Part shown: piece by piece, positions 7,930 to 17,541 of the stretch
Position numbering within the stretch: position 1 is the stretch's first letter
How the letters are laid out: every line of letters starts with the position of its first letter
From: Bacteroidales bacterium
GTDB taxonomy: Bacteria > Bacteroidota > Bacteroidia > Bacteroidales > UBA932
DNA: 64,000 bases
Direction: 5' to 3'
NCBI GenBank assembly: GCA_017482565.1
Contig: JAFUMO010000055.1
Span: forward strand, 62,001 to 126,000
Position numbers and translations under genes: made by a program
The notes under the pieces: model-generated
The model's input: only the letters and a program-made list of their open reading frames with translations
Databases searched by the model: none
What the model was told of the DNA's origin: nothing

Positions 7930-10380
7930 CTACAATGTCTTTGGCGGATACATTGCATTCCACCATGTAGGGTCATCCTGGAGCCATTTGGCGAACCAGG
8001 CGAAGATGGTGTTCTGCCATAATATACGCTTGTTGTAATCAAGGATGTGATGGTCCTGGTCCTTTACAAGTACCATTGCTGTTTCCTTGCCCAGGAGCTT
8101 GAGGGCCGTGTACATCTGTATGCTCTCCCCTACAGGTACGTTGGTGTCTGCATCTCCGTGTACAAAGAGGATTGGGGTGTTCACCTTGTGGGCATTGTAG
8201 AGCGGGCTCTGTTCTACATAAAGGTCCCTGTGGCTCCAAGGGTAGCTGTTTGCCATTGACACCTCGCTGTATGAGTAACCCCAATAGCCTTCACCCCAGT
8301 AGCTGGTGTGGTCGCTGATGCCGGCATGTGAGATTGCTGCGGCAAAGATGTCTGTTATTGTCTGGAGATACTGTGTGGTGAATCCTCCGTAGGATGCACC
8401 TATACAGCCTATCTTCTTTTCATCTACAAAGCTGTGCTCCTTGCAGAACTGTTTTGTACCCTCAACTATGTCATCTGCCGGACCGTTTCCGGCTGTGTTC
8501 ACGTGGCGGGCAGAGAACTCCTGCCCGAACCCGGTGGCTCCGCTAGGGTTCACAACATACACCACATATCCCATGGCGGCATACAGGTGGTGTGGATATC
8601 TGCTCTCAAAGTTCCTGCTTGTAGGGCTGCAGCCTCCGTAGTAGTTTACAATAAGCGGATATTTTTTTGAAGGGTCAAAGTCTGAAGGGAGATAGTAGCG
8701 CCCGTTTATTTCATCACCTTTGGAGTTGGTGAAGTTCCAAGGCCTGCACTCACCAAGCTTCACTCCGGCGAGTATCTCTTTGCTTAGGTCTTCAAGAAGC
8801 GAACTCTTCCCTTTCTTGAGGTCAAGAATATATGAGCGGTCAGAGTTTGATGCCCCCTGCCCGTACCATACCATTACGGGAGCTGCAGATGCCATGGTGA
8901 ACCTGTTTACAAGATCTTCCTGGGTAGGGATCTGCTCTATCTTCCCATTTGAAGGGTTGAGCCTGTAGAGGCTCTTGCAGTCCTTGTTCTCGGCGGTGAA
9001 ATAGATGTTGCCGTCAAACTCACTCCACTCGTAGCTTCCCACATTAGGGTTGAACTCCCTGGTTACAGGTACAATCTTCTTGTCTGCCAAGGTCATTATG
9101 TAGAGCTGGTAATCATACATGCTCGGGGTCTGCCCCTCTTTCACATTCTTGCCTATTCCTCCCAATGCCTCAGGTGAGCCGCTGATGGCAATTGACTTTC
9201 CGTCAGGGGAGAATTTTGCTGAGTTGATGAATCCGTCATCCTCAACCAGAGGTTCCATGCTGAGTGTGGCTACATCCATCAGATACAATGATGACAATGA
9301 TGTAGGACGCTCCGTGAGCCTGCTCCTGCCTGTCATGACAAGAAGCTTGCTGCCGTCTGCAGAGATGTCTGCCACCCATATGCTGCTGTAACCGAAGGTA
9401 AGCTGCTGCATAACACCTGTTGCAAGGTTGTATTTTGCCAGGTATGACCTGTTCCTCCAGCCCGGCTGGCGGTCGTCCGGTTCAATCACCTCGTAAATCT
9501 CCTTTTTCTCGGCCGGCCCTTTCTGCTCTACCTGGTAGAGGAGGTAATCTTCTGAAGGGGATATCTGGAAATGGCCGTCGGGAATATTATGTGCAAACAC
9601 AGTTTCTTTTCCTGTTGCAGGGTCAGTTGTGATGATGTCCCTTCCTGAGGCATCTGTACGGATGCTCCAGTATCTTGAGGTTGCCGGCATCCAGCGGATC
9701 CCCTCACTTGTGCGGGCCACAATATTCCCTGTTGCAAGTTCGGTTACAGTTGTGCTGCGGCTGCTCTTGCCCTCGGGAAGTGAGGTGGTGTAGCCAGTGA
9801 TGAGGTATTTCCCGCAAGGTGAAAGGCTTACATTCTGGAATCTGGTACCGTGGAGCACATCCTTGAGGGTGTATTTCCTCAATCCGTCCTCCCTGAGTGA
9901 GATGATCCCTTCCACCTCGCTTTCAACCTTTATGGATGGTTTGGCTTCAAACTCACCGCCTGCAAGGAACTTTACCACCACAGAGTGGGTAGCAGGCTCA
10001 AGCTCCAGCTTGTTTCCCTGCAGTTTCTTGCCGTTGAGATATACCTGGAAGTTCTCCAGCCCCTCTATCTTGAGTTCCCCTTTTGCGTACCTGCTGTTCT
10101 CAAGGGTGAATCCCAGAAGATTTATGTTGAGGGCTTCACCTCCGAATCCGGCAGCCGGAAGGGCGGCAAGCGGGGCATCCTTAAGGGCTTCAAATGAAAC
10201 ATAGCTGTCAAGCAGACCCTTTGCGTCAAAAGGTTTTGCATTGACATCGGTGCCGTTTACCATGTACGGTGCGGTAACCGCATACGGGCCGGCATATCTG
10301 AACATGGTAACCTCCATGCTCTCAGCAATTGCCAGTAAACTGCTCATAAATGCAATTAGTGTTACAAATAGTTTCTTCAT
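7930..10380 (-). CDS. Exported S9 family (prolyl oligopeptidase-type) serine peptidase
   Basis: 816 aa. Signal peptide MKKLFVTLIAFMSSLLAIAES, an N-terminal beta domain (about 25-180), a beta-propeller with repeats such as LSPCGKYLITGY and FSPDGKSIAISG, then the alpha/beta-hydrolase domain. The catalytic triad is visible: Ser663 in GASYGGF, Asp745 in HGDADTNVP, His777/778 in DQDHHILDY. It should release di- or acyl-peptides in the periplasm, in line with the asaccharolytic peptide use of many Bacteroidales. Exact specificity (DPP IV, DPP5 or acylaminoacyl type) is not decided. It lies 40 bp downstream of the glycosyltransferase in the same orientation. Confidence 0.9.
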   Translation of the reverse strand: MKKLFVTLIAFMSSLLAIAESMEVTMFRYAGPYAVTAPYMVNGTDVNAKPFDAKGLLDSYVSFEALKDAPLAALPAAGFGGEALNINLLGFTLENSRYAKGELKIEGLENFQVYLNGKKLQGNKLELEPATHSVVVKFLAGGEFEAKPSIKVESEVEGIISLREDGLRKYTLKDVLHGTRFQNVSLSPCGKYLITGYTTSLPEGKSSRSTTVTELATGNIVARTSEGIRWMPATSRYWSIRTDASGRDIITTDPATGKETVFAHNIPDGHFQISPSEDYLLYQVEQKGPAEKKEIYEVIEPDDRQPGWRNRSYLAKYNLATGVMQQLTFGYSSIWVADISADGSKLLVMTGRSRLTERPTSLSSLYLMDVATLSMEPLVEDDGFINSAKFSPDGKSIAISGSPEALGGIGKNVKEGQTPSMYDYQLYIMTLADKKIVPVTREFNPNVGSYEWSEFDGNIYFTAENKDCKSLYRLNPSNGKIEQIPTQEDLVNRFTMASAAPVMVWYGQGASNSDRSYILDLKKGKSSLLEDLSKEILAGVKLGECRPWNFTNSKGDEINGRYYLPSDFDPSKKYPLIVNYYGGCSPTSRNFESRYPHHLYAAMGYVVYVVNPSGATGFGQEFSARHVNTAGNGPADDIVEGTKQFCKEHSFVDEKKIGCIGASYGGFTTQYLQTITDIFAAAISHAGISDHTSYWGEGYWGYSYSEVSMANSYPWSHRDLYVEQSPLYNAHKVNTPILFVHGDADTNVPVGESIQMYTALKLLGKETAMVLVKDQDHHILDYNKRILWQNTIFAWFAKWLQDDPTWWNAMYPPKTL

Positions 10381-10419
10381 ATTTTTCAGGTTTTTTTGTC
10401 ATTTCCATGGAGAGTCCGT

Positions 10420-11781
10420 TCATTGGAGGGATTCCAGCCAGGCTGCAAATCCGGCATAGTTCTTCCTGGCGCTCCAGCTCTCCTCCCACTCCCTCCTTGC
10501 CGCCAGTGCCAGTTCAAATTCAGGCATCTCAAGGCTGCCGAGTATCCAACGGGAAATTTCGCCGGCCAGCTCCTCTGCTGAAATGTCCTTCTTGAGGAGC
10601 CTTCCGCAGGTGCAGCCTTCAGGTATAAGCTCCCTTACCGCCCCCACATCTGTTGCCAGTACAGGTGTGCCGAATGAAAGGGCCTCCATAATGGATACCG
10701 GAATACCCTCGGAACGGCTTGCATTTATGAAAAGATCCGTATAGTGGGTCTGATAATACTCCATAACCTGCCTGTGGGACATGGCCCCCTTGAAGTTGAA
10801 CGCTACAGGTACAATGCCTTCTTCACCCTCAGGAACACCATTCTGCATCACCATCTCCTTGACAGGTTCCAGCAGCGGTCCGTCACCTATATGTGTCCAG
10901 CAGATATGGTTCACCCCCTTATCACTGAGTGCCGCTGCAAGATTCCGGTCCCTCTCCAGATACAGCATTGCGGCAGCAAGCAGGTGTACCCTCTTCAATT
11001 CAATTACATTTGAACAGCTTACAATATTGTATGCCCCAGTGCTGTCCGGCCCCCCCTCCTGGTTGGATACCGGTGCGCCCAGATTAGGGCAGGCATCACT
11101 ATGCCAGAAACTGCCAAGCCTGTGTACGGAAATGTTGCGTGGCCGGTTCGTGTATCTTGCCTCAATATATTCCCTGCCGTTCTGTGAAGCCGGAACAGCA
11201 TGGTCAATGGCCCCGTAGAGCATTTCCCTGAACGGTAGATATCCTTTTGCCTCTTCATAAATGTCAGACCCGTGGAACCTTACAACAAAGGCAGGGGCCT
11301 TGTTTCCCATCCTCTTCTTCAGGAAAGGGATTGTGAGGGCAGACTTGTCACCCCAATAGAAGTAAGCCACCCTGCACCTCTCCAAAGTCTCCGTAATTTC
11401 CCTCATCTTCTCCCCGTTTCCCAGGATTGAACGGAGTATGCAGAGGTAATTCCCCCATATCCATACCTTTCTGCTGTCTGTGTATATCTTCTTCCCGATA
11501 AATTCCCTTATTGCAAACCATAATGGGGCGGGTGAGAATGCCCCGCCCAGCAGGAGCTCCCATTTGTCCTTATGGTCTCCTTTCAGCAGGGGACTGTGCA
11601 GTACGGCATTCGCCGGCATCCGCCTTGCGGCCCCTTCATTCTCTCCTTGGGGGATATACATCGGGAATACATGTACCTTCTCCCATCCGGCAAAAACATA
11701 GGGAATCTCATCTGCGAGGAATGTCTCTCCGGTTCCGTACGGATATGTATTTGTGAATATTGCCAGTTCCTTTTTCATCAT
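10420..11781 (-). CDS. Glycosyltransferase family 4
   Basis: About 453 aa from the ATG at 11781 (MMKKELAIFTNTYPYGTGETFL); an in-frame ATG at 11805 is also possible. The C-terminal Rossmann half has the GT4 signature: FINASRSEGIPVSIMEALSFGTPVLATDVGAVRELI, with the E-x7-E type donor-binding region. The N-terminal acceptor half contains FVVRFHGSDIYEE. It probably adds a sugar to a surface polysaccharide or glycolipid at the inner membrane. No other glycan genes adjoin except kdsB upstream, so the acceptor is unknown. Confidence 0.85.
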   Translation of the reverse strand: MMKKELAIFTNTYPYGTGETFLADEIPYVFAGWEKVHVFPMYIPQGENEGAARRMPANAVLHSPLLKGDHKDKWELLLGGAFSPAPLWFAIREFIGKKIYTDSRKVWIWGNYLCILRSILGNGEKMREITETLERCRVAYFYWGDKSALTIPFLKKRMGNKAPAFVVRFHGSDIYEEAKGYLPFREMLYGAIDHAVPASQNGREYIEARYTNRPRNISVHRLGSFWHSDACPNLGAPVSNQEGGPDSTGAYNIVSCSNVIELKRVHLLAAAMLYLERDRNLAAALSDKGVNHICWTHIGDGPLLEPVKEMVMQNGVPEGEEGIVPVAFNFKGAMSHRQVMEYYQTHYTDLFINASRSEGIPVSIMEALSFGTPVLATDVGAVRELIPEGCTCGRLLKKDISAEELAGEISRWILGSLEMPEFELALAARREWEESWSARKNYAGFAAWLESLQ

Positions 11782-11829
11782 TGGTACGCTTGTAGATGTA
11801 ACCATTGCAAATTTGTGGATAATTAGGCA

Positions 11830-11866
11830 AAAAAACAACCGGGCAGGAGATGATTCCCGCCCGGTT
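11830..11866 (-). terminator. Intrinsic terminator of the TPR lipoprotein gene
   Basis: Read on the minus strand: AACCGGGC, a 14-nt loop, GCCCGGTT, then G and a run of seven T. It lies 22 bp beyond the stop of the TPR lipoprotein and upstream of the glycosyltransferase start. Confidence 0.8.
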
Positions 11867-11887
11867 TGTCAAATATGGATTAATGTC

Positions 11888-13570
11888 CTAAAGCTTTGCA
11901 AACTCAATGTCGTTGGCAGCCCTCTTTGCATATTTCTCCTCTTTCTCTGCAATCTCAAGAAGCTCTTTTGCTTTTGTATTGTTGCCTTGGCGTGCAGCTA
12001 TGATAGCCTTCAGGTAAGACTTGCATGCACATCCGCCATTGCCAAGGAGTGCAGAAGCCTTGCTGAGATTGCCGTTAAGCACATTTATAAGTGCCTCATT
12101 GTAGGAACCGGCCCCTTCAAGGAGAGATGCAGCACTCTTGTAGTCACCCTTGAGGATGAGGAGGGCACCCATATTCTCTTTTGCCTCAGCCATGTCCCCA
12201 GTTTTTGCAAGGTACTCTGTTGCTGCGTCAAAGTTCCCTTCCTGCATGGCAGCCACAGCCATATTGTTGTAGTAGCTGTCACTCTTATCTTCCATTTTTG
12301 CAAGGTATCCTTCAGCCTCTTCTGTCTTGCCTGCCTTCAGGCAGAGGGCTGCAAGGTTATTGTATGCCCTGCTGCTGTTGTATTTCTTTGCAGCAGCCTT
12401 ATAGATTTCAGCCTTGGCATCATCCTTGTCAAACAAGGTTGCGCCATAGAGGAGCGCCTCCTCATCAAGCTGGCCTATATTATTGTTGATAATCTGGGTA
12501 AGCTCTTCGTCTGTCCAGTTCTTGTACTCAACGTTGGCAACGAACCTTGCCCTGCGCAATGCAGGAAGCACCTTGTCTGCCAATGTCTTGAACACGGCGC
12601 TCATGTTCTTTATCTCACGCTCCCTCACCGCAGGGTCTGAATACATTGAGAGGACTCTGAGGATAAGGTCCTTATCCTCAATGTCAGAAGCCTGTACAAG
12701 CTCCTGGAATCCTTCCCAGTCTTCTGAAATCTGAGAAACATTAAGAGGAATGTCCTTCACTGCAGCCTTCTTTGATATTACCTTTACAAATGCGGTCTCT
12801 GCAGATTTGGCCCTCTCCTCTGACAACTTGCTGTTGAGGTTCATGCTTCCGTCGGGAGAAGCATAGGCAATGATGTCATTTGAAACGATGGTCTTGCGCC
12901 CGTCATTCTTCGCCTCCTTGAGGAACTGCTCAAACTCCTTCATCTGCTCTGTCCTGAGCTGATTGTTCCTCACATTGGACTGGTTTATGTTGTAGAGAAT
13001 CTGGGATTCCTTCTGCTCAAGGATAATCTTCTGGTACTCATCACTCTCAAAAGAGGGGGTGCCATTTGTCTTTACGAGCATATATGTGCAGTTTGTTCCG
13101 TCTGCAAGCTTGTAGGCAACGGGGAACTTGTATTGTCTGCTGCGCTTGCCGTCATACGCAACTGCCCTGAGCTCCAGCCTTGCCTTCTCCATCCCCGGCT
13201 TGTAGTTGAAGGTTACATTTCTGGAAATCTCACCGCCTTTCCTATATGATATGGCGTTATAGTTATCCATTATCTTGTCTCCCTGCAAGGTAAGTACAGG
13301 ACCTACAACCTCGCCACCGTCATAAACGAGCACAGGGGTTACGTTGAGGAATGATTCGCTGAGGAAATAGTTTGCAGGAAACTTCATGGTATATGTGGCG
13401 GATATCTTGCCGGCTACAGCCTCAAGGACATCAGAAGGTGTTCCGTTACCGGTTTCACAAACCACTTCTGTTCCAACAGAATCAGCCATGGATACCATTT
13501 TTGAAGGGTTGCTGCACGCTGCCATTGCAAGGCAGGCGCAAGCTAAAAGAAAGCTTTTTCTCATATTCAT
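11888..13570 (-). CDS. Lipoprotein with OmpA-like middle region and C-terminal TPRs
   Basis: 560 aa. Lipobox CLAMAACS places a lipidated cysteine near residue 19. Residues about 40-200 are a beta-rich domain. Residues about 230-330 contain IIAYASPDGSMNLNSKLSEERA, the pattern of OmpA-like peptidoglycan-binding domains in Bacteroidota surface proteins. From about 380 onward there are TPR units (YNNLAALCLKAGKTEEAEGYL, NMAVAAMQEGNFDAATEYL). It is probably an outer-membrane lipoprotein for envelope structure. It follows kdsB by 22 bp on the same strand, and its own terminator follows it. Confidence 0.75.
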   Translation of the reverse strand: MNMRKSFLLACACLAMAACSNPSKMVSMADSVGTEVVCETGNGTPSDVLEAVAGKISATYTMKFPANYFLSESFLNVTPVLVYDGGEVVGPVLTLQGDKIMDNYNAISYRKGGEISRNVTFNYKPGMEKARLELRAVAYDGKRSRQYKFPVAYKLADGTNCTYMLVKTNGTPSFESDEYQKIILEQKESQILYNINQSNVRNNQLRTEQMKEFEQFLKEAKNDGRKTIVSNDIIAYASPDGSMNLNSKLSEERAKSAETAFVKVISKKAAVKDIPLNVSQISEDWEGFQELVQASDIEDKDLILRVLSMYSDPAVREREIKNMSAVFKTLADKVLPALRRARFVANVEYKNWTDEELTQIINNNIGQLDEEALLYGATLFDKDDAKAEIYKAAAKKYNSSRAYNNLAALCLKAGKTEEAEGYLAKMEDKSDSYYNNMAVAAMQEGNFDAATEYLAKTGDMAEAKENMGALLILKGDYKSAASLLEGAGSYNEALINVLNGNLSKASALLGNGGCACKSYLKAIIAARQGNNTKAKELLEIAEKEEKYAKRAANDIEFAKL

Positions 13571-13592
13571 TATTTTAATGGTTTAATTATTT

Positions 13593-14348
13593 TTATTCCC
13601 AGTCATTCCTTGAGTTAAGGAATTCAAGGTCCTCCACGGTGTCAACCGCGTGTGTCTGCCAGCAGGTTTCGGCAACCCTTATCCTGAGCCCGTTCTCAAT
13701 CCATCTGAGCTGCTCCAGCTTCTCTGTCTTTTCAAGGAAGCTCTGCGGCATGGCGCATATCCTTGCCAATGTATCTGCCCTGTAGCCGTATAGGCCTATG
13801 TGGCGGTAGAATCTGGTCTCCCTTACATACTCATCAGTAATCTCCACGTCCCTTGAATACGGTATTGGGGTACGGCTGAAGTATATTGCGTCATTATTCT
13901 TGTCTACTATCACTTTGGGGCTGTTGGGATTGAGGAGCTGTGCCTTGTCATCAATCCTCTTTACAAGGGTTGCAAGTTCCACTTCAGGGTCATTGAAGCA
14001 CTCCCCAAGCTGTGTGAGCTGCTCTGGCCTGATATATGGCTCGTCTCCCTGCACATTTATCACAACGTCAAAAGACTCCCCGCACTCTTTCATATAGTTG
14101 TTCAAGGCCTCGTAACATCTGTCCGTGCCGCTGTTGTGTTCGGTTGATGTCATTACAACTTTCCCGCCAAACCCCTTTACCGCATCGTAGATTCTTGCAT
14201 CATCCGTTGCTACGCAGGCATTGGGGAATGCCTTCACTGTCTGCTCATATACCCTTTGTATCATAGGCTTGCCGTTCACTATGGCAAGAGGCTTGCCCGG
14301 AAAACGGGATGAACCGTACCTGGCAGGAATTAAAGCTAAAATTTTCAT
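13593..14348 (-). CDS. kdsB: 3-deoxy-manno-octulosonate cytidylyltransferase (CMP-Kdo synthetase)
   Basis: 251 aa from ATG 14348, the standard KdsB start (MKILALIPARYGSSRFPGKPL). The nucleotide-binding RxGSSRxPGK and the metal-binding region NVQGDEPYI are intact. It activates Kdo for lipid A-Kdo addition in lipopolysaccharide synthesis. Convincing over its entire length; divergent from the sigma-54 activator. Confidence 0.96.
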   Translation of the reverse strand: MKILALIPARYGSSRFPGKPLAIVNGKPMIQRVYEQTVKAFPNACVATDDARIYDAVKGFGGKVVMTSTEHNSGTDRCYEALNNYMKECGESFDVVINVQGDEPYIRPEQLTQLGECFNDPEVELATLVKRIDDKAQLLNPNSPKVIVDKNNDAIYFSRTPIPYSRDVEITDEYVRETRFYRHIGLYGYRADTLARICAMPQSFLEKTEKLEQLRWIENGLRIRVAETCWQTHAVDTVEDLEFLNSRNDWE

Positions 14349-14441
14349 TGCTCTCTTATCTTTTCTCCCGGTGGGGCTATTTTGAACAAAAGTAGTCAAA
14401 ATTGGCTTTATTGCAGTAGAAAATTTTTAACTTTGCCAATT

Positions 14442-15725
14442 ATGGAATTACAAAATCTAAAGCAGAGGTTTGATATTATTGGCAATGATCCGGTCCTTAT
14501 CAGGGCGCTGGAGATTGCCGTACAGGTAGCCAATACGGATCTGTCCGTTCTGGTTACAGGAGAGAGCGGTGTAGGAAAAGAGGTGATTCCCCAGATTATA
14601 CATCAGAACAGCGCGCGCAAGCACGGGACATATATAGCGGTAAACTGTGGTGCAATACCTGAAGGTACCATAGATTCTGAGCTTTTCGGCCATGAGAAAG
14701 GCTCATTTACAGGAGCAACAGAAACCCGCAAGGGGTATTTTGAGACGGCCAACGGAGGTACAATCTTCCTGGATGAAGTGGCGGAACTCCCGCTTTCAAC
14801 ACAGGTGAGGCTGCTGAGGGTGCTCCAGACAGGAGAATTCTATAAGGTGGGCTCCTCAAAGGTACAGAAGACAAATGTAAGGGTTGTTGCGGCCACAAAC
14901 ATAAATCTGCCGCATGCCATAAGACACGGGAAATTCAGGGAGGACCTATACTACAGGCTCAATACTGTCCCTATAGTGATACCTGCCCTCAGGGAGAGGG
15001 TTGCCGATATAAATCTCCTGTTTACCAAGTTTGCGGTTGATTTTGCGCAAAAGTACAAGATGCCTGCGGTGAAGCTTTCTCCTGCCGCGCAACATCTTTT
15101 GTCGCAATACAGGTGGCCTGGTAATGTGAGGCAGCTCAAGAGTGTTGCGGAGCAGATGTCAATCCTGGAGGAGGAGAGGCTTATAGAACCTTCAATATTG
15201 CAGAAGTATCTGCCTGCGGACGGGCCTGGTTCACTGCCTGTGGTTGGTGGAGAGTTCCACAGCAATGATTTTGTAAACGATAGGGAGAAGTTCTATATGG
15301 CATTGCTGCAGCAGATGCAGCATGAGATGCAGGCCCTCAAGAATGATATTGAGCGGCTTAATGGACTGGTTCCTTTAGAAGGCGGGGAGTTTGGACAGAT
15401 GCATGCGCTGCCCTCTGTTGTCCCATCCGTTCCATCTGTCCCTTCTGTTCCGGTGGCCTCTGCCTTGCAGCAGGCTCCTGCAGCGCAGACAATCAGTGCA
15501 GCCGTGTCACAGCATCCGGCATCTTCACCTCTCAATGCCAATGATTCAGGGATAGCAGTAGATGCAGATTATGAGGAAGATCTCTCCATCCCCAATGCAA
15601 CTGATGCACTAATAAGACGGGCACTTAAAAAATATGAAAACAAAAAGGATGCGGCTGAAGCCCTGGGGATATCCGAAAGGACATTGTACAGGAAAATAAA
15701 GGAGCTGGACCTTGAGGAGGAATAA
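14442..15725 (+). CDS. Sigma-54-dependent activator without a receiver domain
   Basis: 427 aa from ATG 14442. The AAA+ domain starts almost at the N-terminus: Walker A GESGVGKE, the loop ELFGHEKGSFTGA (GSFTGA in place of GAFTGA), Walker B GGTIFLDEVAEL, and the arginine-finger region FREDLYYRLN. A linker rich in Pro/Ser/Val (PSVPSVPSVP) precedes a C-terminal Fis-type helix-turn-helix (KDAAEALGISERTLYRKIKEL). With no sensory domain, activity would be set by expression or by a partner protein. A TAACTTTG box ends 6 nt before the ATG, suggesting a very short leader. Followed directly by lptE. Confidence 0.92.
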   Translation: MELQNLKQRFDIIGNDPVLIRALEIAVQVANTDLSVLVTGESGVGKEVIPQIIHQNSARKHGTYIAVNCGAIPEGTIDSELFGHEKGSFTGATETRKGYFETANGGTIFLDEVAELPLSTQVRLLRVLQTGEFYKVGSSKVQKTNVRVVAATNINLPHAIRHGKFREDLYYRLNTVPIVIPALRERVADINLLFTKFAVDFAQKYKMPAVKLSPAAQHLLSQYRWPGNVRQLKSVAEQMSILEEERLIEPSILQKYLPADGPGSLPVVGGEFHSNDFVNDREKFYMALLQQMQHEMQALKNDIERLNGLVPLEGGEFGQMHALPSVVPSVPSVPSVPVASALQQAPAAQTISAAVSQHPASSPLNANDSGIAVDADYEEDLSIPNATDALIRRALKKYENKKDAAEALGISERTLYRKIKELDLEEE

Positions 15726-15726
15726 T

Positions 15727-16230
15727 ATGAAACCAAAACTGTTTTTTCTTTTGGCGGCATTACTGCCGCTGCTCACGGCTTGTGGAATATATAAGTTCAA
15801 TGACACATCCATTGCACCTGATGTGCATACTATATCTGTGTACAACATTGAAAATAAGGCCATGAAGGTAAACCCTTCATTGAGCAACACCCTTACACTT
15901 GCCCTTCAGGACCAGTACAGGAAGCTTACAAAGCTGGAAATGCTTGAAGATGGCGGTGACCTTGAGGTGAGCGGGTATGTAACATCATATGATGTCACCC
16001 CTACGGCTGTTACAGCACAGGAGGTTGCGGCGCAGAACAGGCTCACCATTGCAGTGAAGATCACATTCAAGAACAACAAGCATGAGAAGGAGAATTTTGA
16101 GAAGTCATTTGTGGCTTTCCAGGATTATGACTCCAACCTCTCACTGGATGCTGTAGAGGCACAGCTTGTTGATGATATAGTTGAGATACTCGTAGAGGAC
16201 ATATTTAACGCAACAGTGGCAAACTGGTAG
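15727..16230 (+). CDS. lptE: LptE-like lipopolysaccharide assembly lipoprotein
   Basis: 167 aa from ATG 15727 (AATAATATG directly after the activator stop). Lipobox LLPLLTACG. The body (ISVYNIENKA, SNTLTLALQDQYRKLTKL, LEVSGYVTSYDVTP) fits the Bacteroidota LptE family, which plugs the LptD barrel in the outer membrane. Its place between a sigma-54 activator and secG is recurrent in this phylum. Confidence 0.85.
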   Translation: MKPKLFFLLAALLPLLTACGIYKFNDTSIAPDVHTISVYNIENKAMKVNPSLSNTLTLALQDQYRKLTKLEMLEDGGDLEVSGYVTSYDVTPTAVTAQEVAAQNRLTIAVKITFKNNKHEKENFEKSFVAFQDYDSNLSLDAVEAQLVDDIVEILVEDIFNATVANW

Positions 16231-16233
16231 ATT

Positions 16234-16941
16234 TTGGATTCAGGTACACGCATACAGGATTTGGAAGTTACGGCGCTGCAGGCGCTTGTTACCCGCTACC
16301 CGTGGTTTTCATATGCACGGGAGGTTCTCTTGTGCAGGCTGGTTGAACTGGAGCCGCAGTGCCTGGAGGGCAGATATAGGGAGAATCTTGTCTTCTTTCC
16401 ACGCAGGGATGCAGTGCTGCTCAGATGCCGTGCCATCGCAGAAGATGGAAAGGGGAAAGATACGGAGGATATGCTTTCCGTAGAGATGCTGCTTGATGCG
16501 GAAGAAGACATGGAACTGCTCTCTGATGTGGAGATATCGGGAGGAGAACAGGCACATGAGCCGGTATTTGAGGTTGATTTTGATGGGGGAGAGGAGGATG
16601 GAAACTACCAACTGGTAAAGGAGAAACCGAAGATTGTGGTAGTGGGGGGTGACTATTTTTCCAAGGAGGATCTGGCACAGCTGAATGAGGAGGAGAAGGC
16701 TGCGGAGATAAGGTTAGGAGCTCCCGCAGCAGCCTGTGGTGATTGTGACCCTATTGAATGCAGCCAGGAGGTGCCAGACTATAATTCTATGGATTTTGTT
16801 ACTGAAACACTTGCAGGAATCTATGCGGATCAGGGCTATTATGACAAGGCTATAGAGGTTTATGCAAAACTAATTTTGCTATATCCAGAAAAAAGTGCTT
16901 ACTTTGCAACCCTTGTAAACGAAATAAAGTCAAAAAATTAA
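16234..16941 (+). CDS. Acidic protein with a C-terminal TPR motif
   Basis: 235 aa. No ATG lies near the start; the first usable codon is TTG at 16234, 3 bp after the lptE stop, giving MDSGTRIQDLEV. The N-terminal 70 residues are helical (LQALVTRYPWFSYAREVLLCRL), the middle is strongly acidic and low in complexity, and the C-terminus is a TPR (TETLAGIYADQGYYDKAIEVYAKLILLYP). A protein of this layout between lptE and secG recurs in Bacteroidales, but its function is unknown to me. Confidence 0.7.
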   Translation: MDSGTRIQDLEVTALQALVTRYPWFSYAREVLLCRLVELEPQCLEGRYRENLVFFPRRDAVLLRCRAIAEDGKGKDTEDMLSVEMLLDAEEDMELLSDVEISGGEQAHEPVFEVDFDGGEEDGNYQLVKEKPKIVVVGGDYFSKEDLAQLNEEEKAAEIRLGAPAAACGDCDPIECSQEVPDYNSMDFVTETLAGIYADQGYYDKAIEVYAKLILLYPEKSAYFATLVNEIKSKN

Positions 16942-16952
16942 TATAGATAATT

Positions 16953-17306
16953 ATGTACACAGTTATTGCTATCCTTATTGTAATTGCAAGCGTTATCCTT
17001 ACTCTTGTAGTATTGGTACAGAACTCAAAAGGTGGCGGATTGGCTGCAAACTTTGCTGCAGGCAACCAGACTTTCGGTGTAAGACAGACTGCAGACTTCC
17101 TTGAGAAGGCTACATGGACACTTGCAATCATAATCATTGTACTTTGTATTGCTGCAACAGCCTTTGTTTCTACAAGAAATGCAGAGGGCAACTCAACACT
17201 CATTGAGAAGATTGAGAATACAGCACCGGTAGCACAGCCGCAGTTCCCAACTGATGCCGCAGCTCCAGCCGTAGAGGCAGTACCTGAAACTGAGCCAGCT
17301 CAGTAG
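16953..17306 (+). CDS. secG: Preprotein translocase subunit SecG
   Basis: 117 aa. Two membrane helices (VIAILIVIASVILTLVVLVQ and LAIIIIVLCIAATAF) flank the SecG signature QNSKGGGLAANFAAGNQTFGVRQTADFLEK. The C-terminal tail is Ala/Pro-rich, as in other Bacteroidota SecG proteins. Last gene of the activator-lptE-secG unit; a terminator follows about 100 bp downstream. Confidence 0.95.
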   Translation: MYTVIAILIVIASVILTLVVLVQNSKGGGLAANFAAGNQTFGVRQTADFLEKATWTLAIIIIVLCIAATAFVSTRNAEGNSTLIEKIENTAPVAQPQFPTDAAAPAVEAVPETEPAQ

Positions 17307-17410
17307 TAACTAAATTGTTACAAGGAATCGTTAGGGTTGATTATGTCAGATTTGCAGTAAAGACGCTGTATAACAGAGGATTGCTGAAAAATATCAGCCT
17401 GTAAGGCTAA

Positions 17411-17440
17411 AAGGGGATGAACAAGTATATCCCCTTTTTT
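17411..17440 (+). terminator. Intrinsic terminator after secG
   Basis: AAGGGGAT pairs with ATCCCCTT around a 10-nt loop, followed by TTTTGTTTTT. The 100 bp between the secG stop and this hairpin contain no open frame of note. Confidence 0.8.
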
Positions 17441-17541
17441 GTTTTTATGGTACTATGTGTTACAAGGTAGTGTGAAATATATGTATATTTGCATAACAAA
17501 CAACATTGCAATAAAAGATATACTAAAATCTACGGATAGCT

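Noticed and set aside
11753-12640. Long open frame on the plus strand opposite the TPR lipoprotein
   Set aside because: No family likeness, cysteine-rich composition typical of an antisense frame, and the minus-strand gene has a lipobox, TPRs and a terminator.
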